Origin: Sphingomonas sp. Leaf339
Lineage (GTDB): Bacteria > Pseudomonadota > Alphaproteobacteria > Sphingomonadales > Sphingomonadaceae
Direction: 5' to 3'
Length of the DNA stretch: 64,000 nucleotides
Assembly: GCF_001426195.1 (NCBI RefSeq)
Contig: NZ_LMRS01000056.1
Location: forward strand, 1-64,000
Part shown: in pieces, positions 27,122-36,764 of the stretch
Numbering within the stretch: the first letter of the stretch is position 1
Layout of the letters: each line of letters opens with the position of its first letter
The notes under the pieces: model-generated
The model's database searches: none
What the model was told of the DNA's origin: nothing
The model's input: only the letters and a program-made list of their open reading frames with translations
Translations under genes and position numbers: made by a program

Positions 27122-28086
27122 TTCTCCGCCTCGGTCGGATGCAACGAGGTGCCCGCCCGACCCGACCGCAGCGATCCCCACCAGGTCAGCGGATTGAGCG
27201 ATGCATCGCCATCCAGGCTGAACGTCACAAATTCCGCGCGACCGCCCAGATTTTCGTATGGCACCGGTCCGCCCAGCCCCTGCTCGACCAGCGAATACCG
27301 GCTGTCGGCAGAGCGATCGCGATTGTCGCCCATCAGGAAGACATGGTCGGCAGGGATCGTGATCGGACCATAATCGTCACCGGGGCTCCAGCCGAGTTCG
27401 ATCGTGTCGTAATGGCGACCATTGGGCAGCGTCTCGGTGATCGTCGGCAGGCGGCAGACGATCTTGCCCGACCCCAACGTCTCGCGCGCGCCGGGATAAT
27501 CGGTGTCCGAACAGGGGGTGTTGGTATCGACCGGGATCAGCGTGTCATGTACGCGGCCACGGCGGACCGCCTGTCCGTTCAGGATGACGACGCCGCTTCG
27601 CACTTCCAGCCGATCGCCCGGCAGACCGATGACCCGCTTGATATAATCGGTATGCGTCCCCGGCGGCGTCACGATCACCACGTCGCCCCGCGTCGGCAGC
27701 GATCCGAACAGCCGTCCCTTGATGAACGGCAACTGCGCGCTCCAGCTGTCGACCGGCTGGCGCAGCACCGCGCCACGGAAGATCGAGATCGGATCGGGAA
27801 TGGTCGGCGATACGAACGACCAGCCATAAGCGAACTTCGACACCACCAGCCGGTCGCCGACCTGCAGGCCCGGCAACATCGATTCGGACGGGATGTAGAA
27901 CGGCTTGGCGATGAAGCTGTGGAAGCCCAGCACGATCAGGATAAGCCAGAAGATGCCCTTCACCTCCGCCCACCAGTCGGTGCCACCGCGCCGCACGTCG
28001 CGTGGACTTTTCGCCGGATCGGGCGGAGTGCCTTCGCTCGGGCTGGCCTGCGGGCCCTGATTGCCGTCCAACAGCGCGTCCTTCAT
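27118..28086 (-). CDS. lepB: signal peptidase I
   Basis: A 322-residue inner-membrane serine protease that removes signal peptides from exported proteins. One N-terminal helix (residues 44-61) is followed by catalytic S69 in [10 protein letters not shown] and K150 in [14 protein letters not shown], the Ser/Lys dyad, and [11 protein letters not shown] as box E. The cytoplasmic N-terminal extension of about 40 residues is rich in Pro/Gly. The ATG overlaps the acpS stop (ATGA). Confidence 0.97.
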   Translation of the reverse strand: MKDALLDGNQGPQASPSEGTPPDPAKSPRDVRRGGTDWWAEVKGIFWLILIVLGFHSFIAKPFYIPSESMLPGLQVGDRLVVSKFAYGWSFVSPTIPDPISIFRGAVLRQPVDSWSAQLPFIKGRLFGSLPTRGDVVIVTPPGTHTDYIKRVIGLPGDRLEVRSGVVILNGQAVRRGRVHDTLIPVDTNTPCSDTDYPGARETLGSGKIVCRLPTITETLPNGRHYDTIELGWSPGDDYGPITIPADHVFLMGDNRDRSADSRYSLVEQGLGGPVPYENLGGRAEFVTFSLDGDASLNPLTWWGSLRSGRAGTSLHPTEAEK

Positions 28087-28493
28087 GTGGCAGGGTCCGG
28101 TATCGCCTCGATAATCACAAAAGCCTGCGCCCAGGGATGATCGTCGGTCATGGTCAAATGTATACGCGCCGCCATGCCATGCGGGATCATGGCGTCAAGC
28201 CTTGCCTGCGCGCCGCCGGTCAACGCCAGCGTCGGCGCGCCCGAAAGGGCGTTGACGACGCCGATGTCCTTCATGAACACGCCGGCCCGAAATCCGGTGC
28301 CCACCGCCTTCGAAAACGCCTCCTTGGCCGCGAACCGCTTGGCCAGCGTGCCGGCCCGCGTGAACGGGCGGCGGGCGGCGCGGGCCAGTTCGACCTCGGT
28401 GAAGACCCGGTTCTCGAAACGCATGCCGAACCGGTCCAGTGACGCCTGAATACGCTCGATATTGCAGAGGTCGGACCCCAGGCCGATAATCAC
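28083..28493 (-). CDS. acpS: holo-[acyl-carrier-protein] synthase
   Basis: A 136-residue phosphopantetheinyl transferase that converts apo-ACP to holo-[16 protein letters not shown] contains the Mg-binding aspartate and [16 protein letters not shown] the catalytic glutamate/lysine block. I chose GTG at 28493 (VIIGLGSDL), because the family begins just before this motif and the longer frame adds 18 residues with none. The adjacency pdxJ-acpS-lepB is conserved widely in proteobacteria. The gap to pdxJ is about 50 bp. Confidence 0.96.
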   Translation of the reverse strand: MIIGLGSDLCNIERIQASLDRFGMRFENRVFTEVELARAARRPFTRAGTLAKRFAAKEAFSKAVGTGFRAGVFMKDIGVVNALSGAPTLALTGGAQARLDAMIPHGMAARIHLTMTDDHPWAQAFVIIEAIPDPAT

Positions 28494-28543
28494 CGACCGG
28501 TCATCCCATGCCGTTGAGGATCGGGGCCAGGAAGGACCACCCA

Positions 28544-29275
28544 TCAACCACGCGCCGCATCCATTTCCGCCCGCATCCGGCGTACGCTGTCGCCCAGCCC
28601 CAGGAACAGCGCCTCGCCGATCAGGAAATGGCCGATGTTCAGTTCGCGCACCTGCGGAATGGCCGCGATCGGCCCGACATTGTCGTATGTCAGGCCGTGT
28701 CCGGCATGAACCTCGATCCCGTTCTTCACCGCCAGCGCCGCCGCATCGGACAGGCGACGCAGCTCGTCGGTCCGGGCCTCCTCGTCCAGTTCGGCATAAC
28801 GACCGGTGTGAAGCTCGACTACCGGCGCGCCCAACCGGATCGCCGCCTCGATCTGGCGCGCGTCGGGTTCGATGAACAGCGACACCCGAATGTTCGCCGC
28901 CGCCAGTTCGCTTACCAGCGGCGCCAGCCGGTTATGCTGCCCGGCGGCGTCGATGCCGCCCTCCGTCGTCCGCTCCTCGCGCTTCTCCGGCACGATGCAC
29001 GCGGCGTGCGGCCGGTGGCGCAGCGCGATCGCCAGCATCTCGTCCGTCGCCGCCATTTCCAGATTCAGTGGAATCGTCAGCTCGGCCGCCAGCCGGGCGA
29101 TATCGTCGTCGGTGATGTGCCGGCGATCCTCGCGCAGATGCGCGGTGATGCCGTCCGCCCCCGCCTCCGCCGCCATCAGCGCGGCACGCACCGGATCGGG
29201 ATAACCCGCCCCCCGCGCGTTGCGGACGGTGGCGACATGATCGATGTTCACGCCGAGACGAAGGGGATGGTTCAT
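28544..29275 (-). CDS. pdxJ: pyridoxine 5'-phosphate synthase
   Basis: A 243-residue TIM-barrel enzyme that condenses deoxyxylulose 5-phosphate with 1-amino-acetone 3-phosphate to make vitamin B6. [34 protein letters not shown], and [12 protein letters not shown] are the family's conserved blocks. The start at 29275 overlaps the serine hydrolase stop (ATGA). Downstream acpS and lepB are the usual partners of pdxJ. Confidence 0.97.
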   Translation of the reverse strand: MNHPLRLGVNIDHVATVRNARGAGYPDPVRAALMAAEAGADGITAHLREDRRHITDDDIARLAAELTIPLNLEMAATDEMLAIALRHRPHAACIVPEKREERTTEGGIDAAGQHNRLAPLVSELAAANIRVSLFIEPDARQIEAAIRLGAPVVELHTGRYAELDEEARTDELRRLSDAAALAVKNGIEVHAGHGLTYDNVGPIAAIPQVRELNIGHFLIGEALFLGLGDSVRRMRAEMDAARG

Positions 29276-30345
29276 GCGCAGGCCGCCGAAGAAAGGATCG
29301 CGTAGCTCGGCCCCTTGCCCTGCCAGATCTCGCCGAAATCGAAATCGCCGCGATTGGTCAGCAGGACGATCGTCATCCCCCGGTCGGGCAGGATGACATT
29401 GCGGACCTGAAACCGCCCGATCGCGCCTCGCCGCTCGACGATGCGGACGGGTGCCGCACAGCCCTTCAACTGCGCGTTGAACGTCCATTGACCCAGCGCC
29501 ATATAACCGAGCGTGGGATCGCCCTTCCACATGGTCGTCAGCGCGGATTGGGTCAGCAACGTTCCCGACAGCAGAGCGCGATCGAACGCCGCCATATCAC
29601 CGGAAGTGCCGACGAGCCCGCCGGCCGCGCCATAACGAACCAGCATCGCCCGCTCCGCCGCATCCGGCCCGCCGGTCCATGCTTCATCGACCGTCACTGG
29701 CGCCGCTGTCGCGAAATGGGCGGTCAGGCCAAGCGGTGCGGCGATCCGCTGCGCGAACAAGGCCGGCAATGCGGTCCGCGTCGTCCGCTCCAGGATCGCG
29801 CCCAGCACGATGTAGTCGCAATTATTATACCGCCACTGCCCCCCGGCCGCCCCGCGCCGCTTCAGGCACCAGCCCAACCCGGTTTCGCCCGACGTATAGA
29901 AGCCCGGCTCCCCTTTCGCGTCCTTCGCGCTGTCATCGGGATTACGAAGCCCGGCGCGATGCTGGAGCAGTTGGCGCAGCGTCGGCGCCGACGGATCCAG
30001 CGCGGGCAGGTAACGGCCGGCGGGCACATCCAGCGACAGACGGCCCTTGTCGACCTCCTGCATCACCATGGTCGCCACGACCTGCTTGGTCACCGATGCC
30101 CATGGCCACACCGATTCGGCCGCGAAGCCACCGGGCTCGCCGACCACCGCCACACCGACGCTGCCGCCGGTGATCCGGCGCGGTCCCTGATAGACCGTAT
30201 AGACGCCGGCAAAGCCAGACGCCGGCACAGCCGCGTCGATCCGCGCCTTCGCCGCCGCGTCCGCCCGTGCCACATCGCCCGCCGCAGCAGTCTGGGCCGT
30301 GGCTGGTGCGGCGAACAGCATCAGGGCGGTCAGCAGGCGCTTCAT
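29272..30345 (-). CDS. secreted serine hydrolase of the beta-lactamase/PBP fold
   Basis: A 357-residue protein with a signal peptide ([14 protein letters not shown]). The class C-like catalytic motif is SVTK at residues 84-87 (WASVTKQVV), the YxN box is in WRYNNCDYI, and a candidate third box lies later as ERRGAIG. Such enzymes act as esterases, D-aminopeptidases or peptidoglycan modifiers; this one is not assigned. It sits between pyrE and pdxJ with 4-base overlaps on both sides, an unusual insertion in a metabolic operon. Confidence 0.88.
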   Translation of the reverse strand: MKRLLTALMLFAAPATAQTAAAGDVARADAAAKARIDAAVPASGFAGVYTVYQGPRRITGGSVGVAVVGEPGGFAAESVWPWASVTKQVVATMVMQEVDKGRLSLDVPAGRYLPALDPSAPTLRQLLQHRAGLRNPDDSAKDAKGEPGFYTSGETGLGWCLKRRGAAGGQWRYNNCDYIVLGAILERTTRTALPALFAQRIAAPLGLTAHFATAAPVTVDEAWTGGPDAAERAMLVRYGAAGGLVGTSGDMAAFDRALLSGTLLTQSALTTMWKGDPTLGYMALGQWTFNAQLKGCAAPVRIVERRGAIGRFQVRNVILPDRGMTIVLLTNRGDFDFGEIWQGKGPSYAILSSAACA

Positions 30346-30926
30346 GCGGCGGCCCGGCTGCCCGGTTTGCTCGCGGGGATAGCGGCTAGCTCGGGCGGCA
30401 GCGCGTCGGCGGCGTAGCTCGGCACATCGAGGCGGATCAGCGGAAAGAATGGCACGCCCAGATCGGCCGCGCCGTTCGAACGATCGACCAGCGATGCCGC
30501 GGCCACCGTCTCGCCGCCGGCGCGCGCGATCGCCGCGATCGCCTCGCGGGAAGAAAGCCCGGTCGTCACCACATCCTCCATCATCAACACCCGCTGACCG
30601 GGGTGCAGGCGGAAGCCGCGACGAAGCTCGAAGTTTCCCTCGGGCCGTTCGAGGAACATCGCCTCGACGCCCAGTGCGCGCGCCATTTCGTGTCCCGCGA
30701 TCACGCCGCCCATCGCCGGCGCCACGACGGCAGTGATGCCGGCGCGGATGTCAGCGGGCAGGCGCGCGGCCAGCGCCTCGCACAAGCGGGCGCCCCGGCG
30801 CGGGTCCATCAACACCCGCGCGCACTGCAGATACCGCGACGAACGCAGGCCGGACGACAGAATGAAATGCCCCTCCAGCAGGGCTTCTGCCGCGCGGAAT
30901 TCGGCCAGCACATCGTCGTCGGTCAT
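30342..30926 (-). CDS. pyrE: orotate phosphoribosyltransferase
   Basis: A 194-residue enzyme that joins orotate and PRPP to form orotidine 5'-phosphate in pyrimidine synthesis. The PRPP-binding loop is [14 protein letters not shown], and [20 protein letters not shown] is the N-terminal family signature. I chose ATG 30926 ([10 protein letters not shown]); the longer frame adds 20 residues of no known role. It is the first gene of a six-gene coupled run and is divergent from the cytochrome oxidase genes. Confidence 0.95.
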   Translation of the reverse strand: MTDDDVLAEFRAAEALLEGHFILSSGLRSSRYLQCARVLMDPRRGARLCEALAARLPADIRAGITAVVAPAMGGVIAGHEMARALGVEAMFLERPEGNFELRRGFRLHPGQRVLMMEDVVTTGLSSREAIAAIARAGGETVAAASLVDRSNGAADLGVPFFPLIRLDVPSYAADALPPELAAIPASKPGSRAAA

Positions 30927-31024
30927 GGTCGCTCCCATAGGGCCAGTATCGGCCGTGCGGATAGGGCCGCGAGCGTCGCCAAGCAACGCAAAGCAACGTC
31001 TGCGCCGATTTCCGTCACGAACGC

Positions 31025-31053
31025 TTGAGGCGGCGGCACCCCCGCCCTATAGG
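31025..31053 (+). promoter_or_regulatory. candidate sigma-70 promoter for ctaC
   Basis: TTGAGG (31025-31030) and TATAGG (31048-31053) are separated by 17 bases, about 88 bases upstream of the ctaC ATG in the divergent region shared with pyrE. This is a good match for a housekeeping promoter in a GC-rich genome, but the start site is not known. Confidence 0.4.
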
Positions 31054-31140
31054 TCGTCGCCAAACAGGCATGGGTCGACCCATTCTGTCTGCCCGGTCGT
31101 GCCACGGGCTATCATTCGAGCAACGGGGTAACGAAGAGAG

Positions 31141-32295
31141 ATGTCGATCAAGGGGTTTAAACGAATCGCGATTGCCGCCGGACTCGCCATGGCGGGTCTG
31201 GGCAGCATCGCCGGCCATGCCGCGGCACCGGTGCCGCAGGCTGCCGCCGCCCCCGCGGGCGTCTCCAACGTCGCGCCGACCACCGCCGCTGCCACGCCGC
31301 CCGCCGCTCCCGCCAGCCCGATGCTGGCGCGCGACGGCGCGCCGGGTGCCGAGATCAAGGCAGGCATCGGTCAGCCGGTGAACGGCGTGTACGGTCTGCA
31401 GCCGCAGGTGACACGCAACGGCGAATTTGCGCACTGGATGCACAACATCGTGCTGGTGCCGACGATCACGGCGATCTCGCTGTTCGTGCTGGCGCTGCTC
31501 GGCTGGGTCGTCTTCCGCTACCGTGCCGCCGCCAACCCGGTGCCGTCGAAGACCAGCCACAACACCACGATCGAGGTGCTGTGGACGCTGCTCCCGGTGC
31601 TCGCGCTGGTGCTGATCGCGGTCCCGTCGATCGGGCTGTTGCAGGCGCAGTTCAAGCCCGCTCCCGCTGGCGCCGTGACGCTGAAGGCGATCGGCAACCA
31701 GTGGTACTGGACCTATCAATATCCCGATCATGGCGGGTTCGAAATTACCGCCAATCTGCTGAAGGAAAAGGGTGAGGCCGCCCCCGGCGAGCGCACCCGC
31801 ACCGATGCCGATGGCCCCCGACTGCTGGCGGCCGACAACCGCATCGTGCTGCCGGTGGGTGTGCCGATCCGGCTCATCACCACGTCGAATGACGTGATCC
31901 ACAGCTGGGCGGTGCCTGCCTTCTGGATCAAGCTGGATGCGATCCCGGGTCGGCTGAACGAGACCAGCTTCACCATCGACAAGCCTGGCGTCTATTTCGG
32001 CCAGTGTTCGGAGCTGTGCGGCGCGCGTCACGCTTACATGCCGATCGCGGTCGAGGCGGTAACGCCCGCCCAGTTCGCGGCATGGATCGCGGCCAAGGGC
32101 GGCACGATGCCGGCGCGCGGTCAGGCATCGAACAAGGTCATTCCGCAGCCGGGTGCCGACGGATCGGCGGCCGAGGCGACGACCGCCAACGCCACCGATG
32201 CCGTAACCGGCCCGACCGAAAACGTCACCACCGCCGCGCCGACCGTGCCGCAGGGTGCCACCAACAACCCCGCCACGGGCAACGCTGGACAGTAA
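31141..32295 (+). CDS. ctaC: cytochrome c oxidase subunit II
   Basis: A 384-residue subunit carrying the CuA centre that accepts electrons from cytochrome c. The signal peptide and an Ala/Pro-rich stretch (residues 1-80) precede two transmembrane helices (about 105-125 and 140-160). CuA ligands are C289, E291, C293, H297 and M300 in [14 protein letters not shown], with the earlier histidine in [10 protein letters not shown] low-complexity tail of about 55 residues (Thr/Ala/Asn-rich) extends past the usual end. It is the first gene of the cox cluster, 1 base before ctaD. Confidence 0.97.
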   Translation: MSIKGFKRIAIAAGLAMAGLGSIAGHAAAPVPQAAAAPAGVSNVAPTTAAATPPAAPASPMLARDGAPGAEIKAGIGQPVNGVYGLQPQVTRNGEFAHWMHNIVLVPTITAISLFVLALLGWVVFRYRAAANPVPSKTSHNTTIEVLWTLLPVLALVLIAVPSIGLLQAQFKPAPAGAVTLKAIGNQWYWTYQYPDHGGFEITANLLKEKGEAAPGERTRTDADGPRLLAADNRIVLPVGVPIRLITTSNDVIHSWAVPAFWIKLDAIPGRLNETSFTIDKPGVYFGQCSELCGARHAYMPIAVEAVTPAQFAAWIAAKGGTMPARGQASNKVIPQPGADGSAAEATTANATDAVTGPTENVTTAAPTVPQGATNNPATGNAGQ

Positions 32296-32296
32296 G

Positions 32297-33967
32297 ATGA
32301 CCGACACCGCTCTCCACCCGTCCGCGTTCCAGGCGCACGACCACGGCCGTGAGGCGCATCATCACGATGCCGATCACAAGCCGGGCTTCTTCGCGCGCTG
32401 GTTCATGTCCACCAATCACAAGGACATCGGCACCCTCTATCTGATCTTCGCGATCGTCGCGGGTATCATCGGCGGCTCGATCTCGGGCTTGATGCGCGCC
32501 GAACTGGCACATCCCGGTATCCAGTATCTGGGCACCTGGGCATCGATGTTGCACGGCGGGCCACAGAGCCTCGACCAGTCGCTGCATCTGTGGAACGTGC
32601 TCATCACCGCGCACGGTCTCATCATGGTGTTCTTCATGGTGATGCCGGCGATGGTCGGCGGGTTCGGCAACTGGTTCGTGCCCATCATGATCGGCGCGCC
32701 CGACATGGCGTTCCCGCGCATGAACAACGTGTCGTTCTGGCTGCTGATCCCCGCCTTTACGCTGCTCCTTGCCTCACCGTTCTTCGGCGGCGCGGGCAAT
32801 GGCTGGACGCTGTACGCTCCGCTTTCGACCTATGGTGAGCCGGGGCCGTCGACCGACATGGCGATCCTGTCGCTGCATCTGGCCGGTGCCTCGTCGATCC
32901 TGGGGGCGATCAACTTCATCACCACGATCTTCAACATGCGCGCGCCGGGGATGACCCTGCACAAGATGCCGCTTTTCGTTTGGTCGATGCTCGTAACCGC
33001 ATTCCTGCTCCTGCTGGCGCTCCCGGTGCTGGCGGCGGCGATCACGATGCTGCTGACCGACCGCAATTTCGGCACGACCTTCTTCGATCCGGCCGGTGGC
33101 GGCGATCCGGTGCTGTACCAGCATCTGTTCTGGTTCTTCGGTCACCCCGAAGTGTACATCATGATCTTGCCGGGCTTCGGCATCGTCAGCCAGATCATCG
33201 CGACCTTCAGCCGCAAGCCGGTTTTCGGCTATCTCGGCATGGCCTATGCCATGGTCGCGATCGGCGTGGTCGGCTTCGTCGTGTGGGCGCACCACATGTT
33301 CACGACCGGCCTGTCGGTGAACACCAAGATGTACTTCACTGCCGCGACGATGGTGATCGCGGTGCCGACCGGCATCAAGATCTTCTCGTGGATCGCTACG
33401 ATGTGGGGCGGATCGATGCGTTTCCCGACGCCGATGGTCTGGGCGATCGGCTTCATCTTCATGTTCACCGTCGGCGGCGTCACCGGCGTCGTCCTCGCCA
33501 ATGGCGGCATCGACGACTACATGCAGGACACGTATTACGTCGTCGCCCACTTCCACTACGTCCTGTCGCTGGGCGCGGTGTTCTCGCTGTTCGCGGGCTT
33601 CTACTACTGGTTCCCGAAGATGTCGGGGAAGATGTACAACGAGGTCCTCGGCCAGCTGCACTTCTGGGTATTCTTCATCGGCGTGAACGTCATGTTCTTC
33701 CCGATGCATTTCCTGGGCCTGCAGGGCATGCCGCGTCGCTATCCGGATTATCCGGACGCCTACGCCCATTGGAATACGGTGGCGACGGTCGGCTACATGA
33801 TCATGGCCGCGGGCATGGCGATCTTCTTCGTCAACCTGATCTGGTCGCTGATCGCCGGTAAGAAGGCCGCCGACAATCCCTGGGGCGAGGGTGCCACGAC
33901 GCTGGAATGGACGATCTCCAGCCCGCCGCCGTACCACCAGTTCGAAACCCTGCCGCGGATTGACTGA
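32297..33967 (+). CDS. ctaD: cytochrome c oxidase subunit I
   Basis: The catalytic 12-helix subunit (556 residues) of an aa3-type oxidase, which reduces oxygen and pumps protons. Heme a ligands are H106 and H420; H418 binds heme a3; the CuB histidines are H283 and the pair H332-H333; H283 and Y287 in GHPEVY form the crosslinked active-site pair. A His-rich N-terminus ([14 protein letters not shown]) precedes the first helix and may bind metal. The ATG is 1 base after the ctaC stop. The stop codon begins a stable stem structure. Confidence 0.98.
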   Translation: MTDTALHPSAFQAHDHGREAHHHDADHKPGFFARWFMSTNHKDIGTLYLIFAIVAGIIGGSISGLMRAELAHPGIQYLGTWASMLHGGPQSLDQSLHLWNVLITAHGLIMVFFMVMPAMVGGFGNWFVPIMIGAPDMAFPRMNNVSFWLLIPAFTLLLASPFFGGAGNGWTLYAPLSTYGEPGPSTDMAILSLHLAGASSILGAINFITTIFNMRAPGMTLHKMPLFVWSMLVTAFLLLLALPVLAAAITMLLTDRNFGTTFFDPAGGGDPVLYQHLFWFFGHPEVYIMILPGFGIVSQIIATFSRKPVFGYLGMAYAMVAIGVVGFVVWAHHMFTTGLSVNTKMYFTAATMVIAVPTGIKIFSWIATMWGGSMRFPTPMVWAIGFIFMFTVGGVTGVVLANGGIDDYMQDTYYVVAHFHYVLSLGAVFSLFAGFYYWFPKMSGKMYNEVLGQLHFWVFFIGVNVMFFPMHFLGLQGMPRRYPDYPDAYAHWNTVATVGYMIMAAGMAIFFVNLIWSLIAGKKAADNPWGEGATTLEWTISSPPPYHQFETLPRID

Positions 33968-34025
33968 TGGTGCGAAGTGCGTAGCCTAGGGCTACGCACC
34001 GGTGCGGCAAACGCACGCACCATCA
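33965..34025 (+). ncRNA. nested stem structure beginning at the ctaD stop codon
   Basis: The ctaD stop (33965-33967) is part of a perfect 10-bp outer stem (tgatggtgcg 33965-33974, cgcaccatca 34016-34025). It encloses a perfect 10-bp hairpin with a 3-base loop (33977-33986 and 33990-33999) and a shorter hairpin of 4-5 bp with a gcaaa loop (34002-34006 and 34012-34016). Together these form a three-way junction. It may cap the ctaCD transcript, act as a processing site, or be a mobile palindrome. The role is unknown and the class is my placement. Confidence 0.4.
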
Positions 34026-34096
34026 TGGCCGACGTGGCAAAGCCGCGATCGACGACACGGGATTCACTCCCGTGTCCGGCCACGAGAACCGAAGCG

Positions 34097-34123
34097 CCCC
34101 GGCTAAAAACCGGGGTGTTTTCG
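34097..34123 (+). terminator. intrinsic terminator downstream of ctaD
   Basis: A 6-bp GC stem (ccccgg / ccgggg) with an A-rich 7-base loop, followed by tgttttcgttt. It ends transcripts that pass the nested structure after ctaD, before the amidotransferase gene starts at 34187. If it works, ctaB and later cox genes need their own promoter. Confidence 0.65.
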
Positions 34124-34186
34124 TTTCCTCATCAACATTTCACACCCACCGATGCACCATCGGCACCGCCGGCACGTTTACCGCCC

Positions 34187-35080
34187 ATGCCAACATCCCC
34201 ACCCCTCCGCGTGCTCGTCGCCGAAAGCGAAACTCCTGAGGAACGCAAGGAGCGCCGCGCCAGTGCCGGCCGCAGCGCCGGCGAAAGCTATGCCGCCACG
34301 CTCGCGCAACTGATGCCCGGCAGCACGATCGACCGTGTCACCCCATCAGACGCCGATCACACACCCATGCGACCAGACACGCTCGCGGCCTATGACGCGG
34401 TATTCCTGTCAGGATCACCGCTCCACGTCTGGGAAGACCAACCCGAAACCCGCCGGCAGCTCGATTTCATGCGTGCCGTCTATACCAGCGGCACCCCCGC
34501 CTTCGGCTCCTGCGCCGGCTTGCAGGTCGCGGTCGCGGCGGCGGGGGGCACAGTGCGCAAAATGCCGCACCGACAGGAAGCCGGCCTCGCCCGACGCCTG
34601 ACCGCCACCGCCGCCGGGCGCGATCACCCGATGCTGGCCGCCCGCCCGGCGGTATGGGACGCCCCCGCGATCCACGGCGACGAGGTCGAAACCCTGCCTG
34701 AAGGCGCCACGCTGCTGGCCGGCAATGCCGCCGTCCGCGTGCAGGCGGTCGAGATTCGTCACGGCGACCACGGCATATTCTGGGGCGTGCAATATCACCC
34801 CGAACTGGCCCCCGGCGAGATCGGTGCGGCGCTGCGTCGGCAGGCGGATGGTCTGGTCGAGGCGGGACTGGCGCGCGATGGCGATGATGTCGAGGCACAG
34901 GCCGCGCTATTCGACGCCCTGCACGATGCGCCCGACGACCACGCGCTCTGGTGGCGTCTCGGCATCGACGCTCAGGTGGCCGAGGAACCACGGCGCCGGA
35001 CCGAGTTGATCGCATTCATCGAGCATCTGGTGCTGCCGACCTGGGAACGTCGGCGTGGCCCCGCCGCGATCGCCGCCTAA
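34187..35080 (+). CDS. class I glutamine amidotransferase (GMP synthase-like)
   Basis: A 297-residue protein with a GATase1 fold. The nucleophile elbow is [18 protein letters not shown] and the catalytic His-Glu pair is in [12 protein letters not shown]. After the amidotransferase domain (about residues 1-230) comes a C-terminal extension of about 65 residues with WWRLGID, which is not part of the core. The partner synthetase and product are unknown; relatives act on glutamyl conjugates or in nucleotide metabolism. It lies between ctaD and ctaB but is framed by a terminator and a 67-bp gap, so it is probably a separate insertion in the cox cluster. Confidence 0.85.
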   Translation: MPTSPPLRVLVAESETPEERKERRASAGRSAGESYAATLAQLMPGSTIDRVTPSDADHTPMRPDTLAAYDAVFLSGSPLHVWEDQPETRRQLDFMRAVYTSGTPAFGSCAGLQVAVAAAGGTVRKMPHRQEAGLARRLTATAAGRDHPMLAARPAVWDAPAIHGDEVETLPEGATLLAGNAAVRVQAVEIRHGDHGIFWGVQYHPELAPGEIGAALRRQADGLVEAGLARDGDDVEAQAALFDALHDAPDDHALWWRLGIDAQVAEEPRRRTELIAFIEHLVLPTWERRRGPAAIAA

Positions 35081-35147
35081 GCTGTCGACCGTACCGCAAG
35101 TTCGACTGTCCATGGCCCGCGTGGCGGCGTATAGGCCGGTTCCTGAT

Positions 35148-36053
35148 ATGACCATTGCCGCCCCCCTGCTACCGCCGGCCGACTGGCGCGACTTCCTGGC
35201 GCTGACCAAACCGCGCGTGATGACGTTGGTCGTCTTCACCGGCTTGTGTGGAATGCTTGCCGCGCCCGGAACGGTCCATCCCGTAATCGGCTTCACCGCC
35301 ATCCTGTGCATCGCGCTCGGTGCCGGTGCCGCGGGCGCGCTCAACCAGTGGTACGAGGCAGATATCGACGCGGTGATGCGCCGAACGCAGAAACGGCCGC
35401 TGCCGGCGGGCCGTATGGACCGCCAGGCCGCGCTGCATTTCGGTGTCGGCCTGTCCGCCTTCTCCGTCCTGCTGATGGGACTTGCGGTGAACATCGCCGC
35501 CGCCGCGATCCTGCTCGTATCGATCCTGTTCTACGTCCTCGTCTACACCGTCTGGCTGAAGCGGCGGACGCCGCAAAACATCGTCATCGGCGGCGCGGCG
35601 GGGGCGTTTCCGCCGTTGATCGGTTGGGCGGCGGCAACGGGACAGGTCGCGCTGCTCCCCTTCCTGCTGTTCATGCTCGTGTTCCTGTGGACGCCACCGC
35701 ATTTCTGGGCGCTCGCCCTGTTCGTGAAGATCGATTACGCCAATGCCGGCGTGCCGATGCTGCCCGTCGTCGCGGGTGAGCGGGTCACGCGGACCCAGAT
35801 CGGGCTGTACACTATACCGATGGCGCTCGCCGCCGTCCTGCCCTGGCCGCTGGGCCTGACCGGCGCGATCTATGGCGGCGTGGCGACGGTGACGACCGCG
35901 ATCTTCGGGGCGCTTGCCTTCCGCGTGGCGACGCGGACCACCGCCGCGGATGGCGATTCGATGAAGCCGGAGAAGGCCTTGTTCAAATATTCGATCCTGT
36001 ATCTGTTCGTCATCTTCGGCGCGCTGGTCGTCGACCGCTGGGTGCTCGCATGA
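35148..36053 (+). CDS. ctaB: protoheme IX farnesyltransferase (heme O synthase)
   Basis: A 301-residue UbiA-type membrane prenyltransferase (CyoE/CtaB) that adds a farnesyl group to heme B for oxidase maturation. The Mg-binding motif [20 protein letters not shown] is at residues ~66-85, with the second loop block [20 protein letters not shown]. About nine helices are apparent. A TATAGG hexamer 13-18 bases upstream of the ATG might be a weak -10 element. The stop overlaps the following 45-residue gene (ATGA). Confidence 0.96.
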   Translation: MTIAAPLLPPADWRDFLALTKPRVMTLVVFTGLCGMLAAPGTVHPVIGFTAILCIALGAGAAGALNQWYEADIDAVMRRTQKRPLPAGRMDRQAALHFGVGLSAFSVLLMGLAVNIAAAAILLVSILFYVLVYTVWLKRRTPQNIVIGGAAGAFPPLIGWAAATGQVALLPFLLFMLVFLWTPPHFWALALFVKIDYANAGVPMLPVVAGERVTRTQIGLYTIPMALAAVLPWPLGLTGAIYGGVATVTTAIFGALAFRVATRTTAADGDSMKPEKALFKYSILYLFVIFGALVVDRWVLA

Positions 36054-36187
36054 CGCCCGACGAACTTGAGCTGATCCGCAAGCGCCAGCGCGGCCGTGCC
36101 CGGGTGATGGCGATCCTGCTCGGCAGCCTCGTCCTGCTGATCTTCGCGATCTCCATCGCCAAGATCCAATTGGGCATGCACGGATGA
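36050..36187 (+). CDS. 45-residue single-helix protein in the cox cluster (CoxF-like)
   Basis: A short gene between ctaB and ctaG, with ATGA overlaps on both sides. The product starts [20 protein letters not shown], then has one hydrophobic helix ([19 protein letters not shown]) and ends QLGMHG. A charged N-terminus and one helix at this position are usual for the small cox-cluster proteins sometimes called CoxF in alphaproteobacteria, which are thought to help oxidase assembly. Double coupling makes translation very likely. Confidence 0.85.
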   Translation: MTPDELELIRKRQRGRARVMAILLGSLVLLIFAISIAKIQLGMHG

Positions 36188-36732
36188 CGGCACGCCGGAT
36201 CGATCGGCGCGGCCGCACGGCGATGCTGGCGGTGATCGGCATCTGCTTCATGACCGGGCTCGCCTGGGCCAGCGTGCCGCTATACCGCCTGTTCTGTCAG
36301 GTCACGGGTCTGAACGGCACCACGCAGCGCGGGCTTGCCGCCCCCGGCGCGACCGATCGGCAGGTGCGGATCGATTTCGACGCGAATGTCAGCCCGAAGC
36401 TGCCATGGAAGTTCAGCCCCGAAACGCCATCCGACACCGTCGCGGTTGGTGCCCGTGACATGGCGTTCTTCTCCGCCACCAACACCTCGAACAAGCCGAT
36501 CACCGGCACCGCGACGTTCAACGTCACGCCGGCGCAGGCGGGCAAGTATTTCACCAAGATCCAGTGCTTCTGCTTCACGCAACAGACGTTGCAGCCGGGC
36601 GAAAAGGTGCGGATGCCGGTCGTCTTCTACGTCGATCCCAAGATCCTGGCAGACCCGGATGCGGCCGACGTGGAGACGATCACGCTGTCCTATACGTTTT
36701 ACCCGGTGGATTCCGGCAAGACGGCAGGCTAG
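36184..36732 (+). CDS. ctaG: cytochrome c oxidase assembly protein CtaG (Cox11)
   Basis: A 182-residue membrane-anchored copper chaperone that delivers CuB to subunit I. One N-terminal helix (residues 12-32) is followed by a periplasmic immunoglobulin-like domain with the copper motif QCFCFTQQ (C128 and C130) and a conserved cysteine at C38 (LFCQVTG). The start overlaps the upstream 45-residue gene and the gene sits directly before ctaE. Confidence 0.96.
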   Translation: MTARRIDRRGRTAMLAVIGICFMTGLAWASVPLYRLFCQVTGLNGTTQRGLAAPGATDRQVRIDFDANVSPKLPWKFSPETPSDTVAVGARDMAFFSATNTSNKPITGTATFNVTPAQAGKYFTKIQCFCFTQQTLQPGEKVRMPVVFYVDPKILADPDAADVETITLSYTFYPVDSGKTAG

Positions 36733-36764
36733 GATCAGAAAAATATACGGACAGGGATGCGACG

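Noticed and set aside
34027..34086. Sequence after ctaD resembling the 3' half of a tRNA (acacggg-attcact-cccgtgt followed by ccggcca).
   Set aside because: The loop lacks the TTCRA consensus, there is no matching D-arm or anticodon arm of proper length, and the possible acceptor pairing has a bulge.
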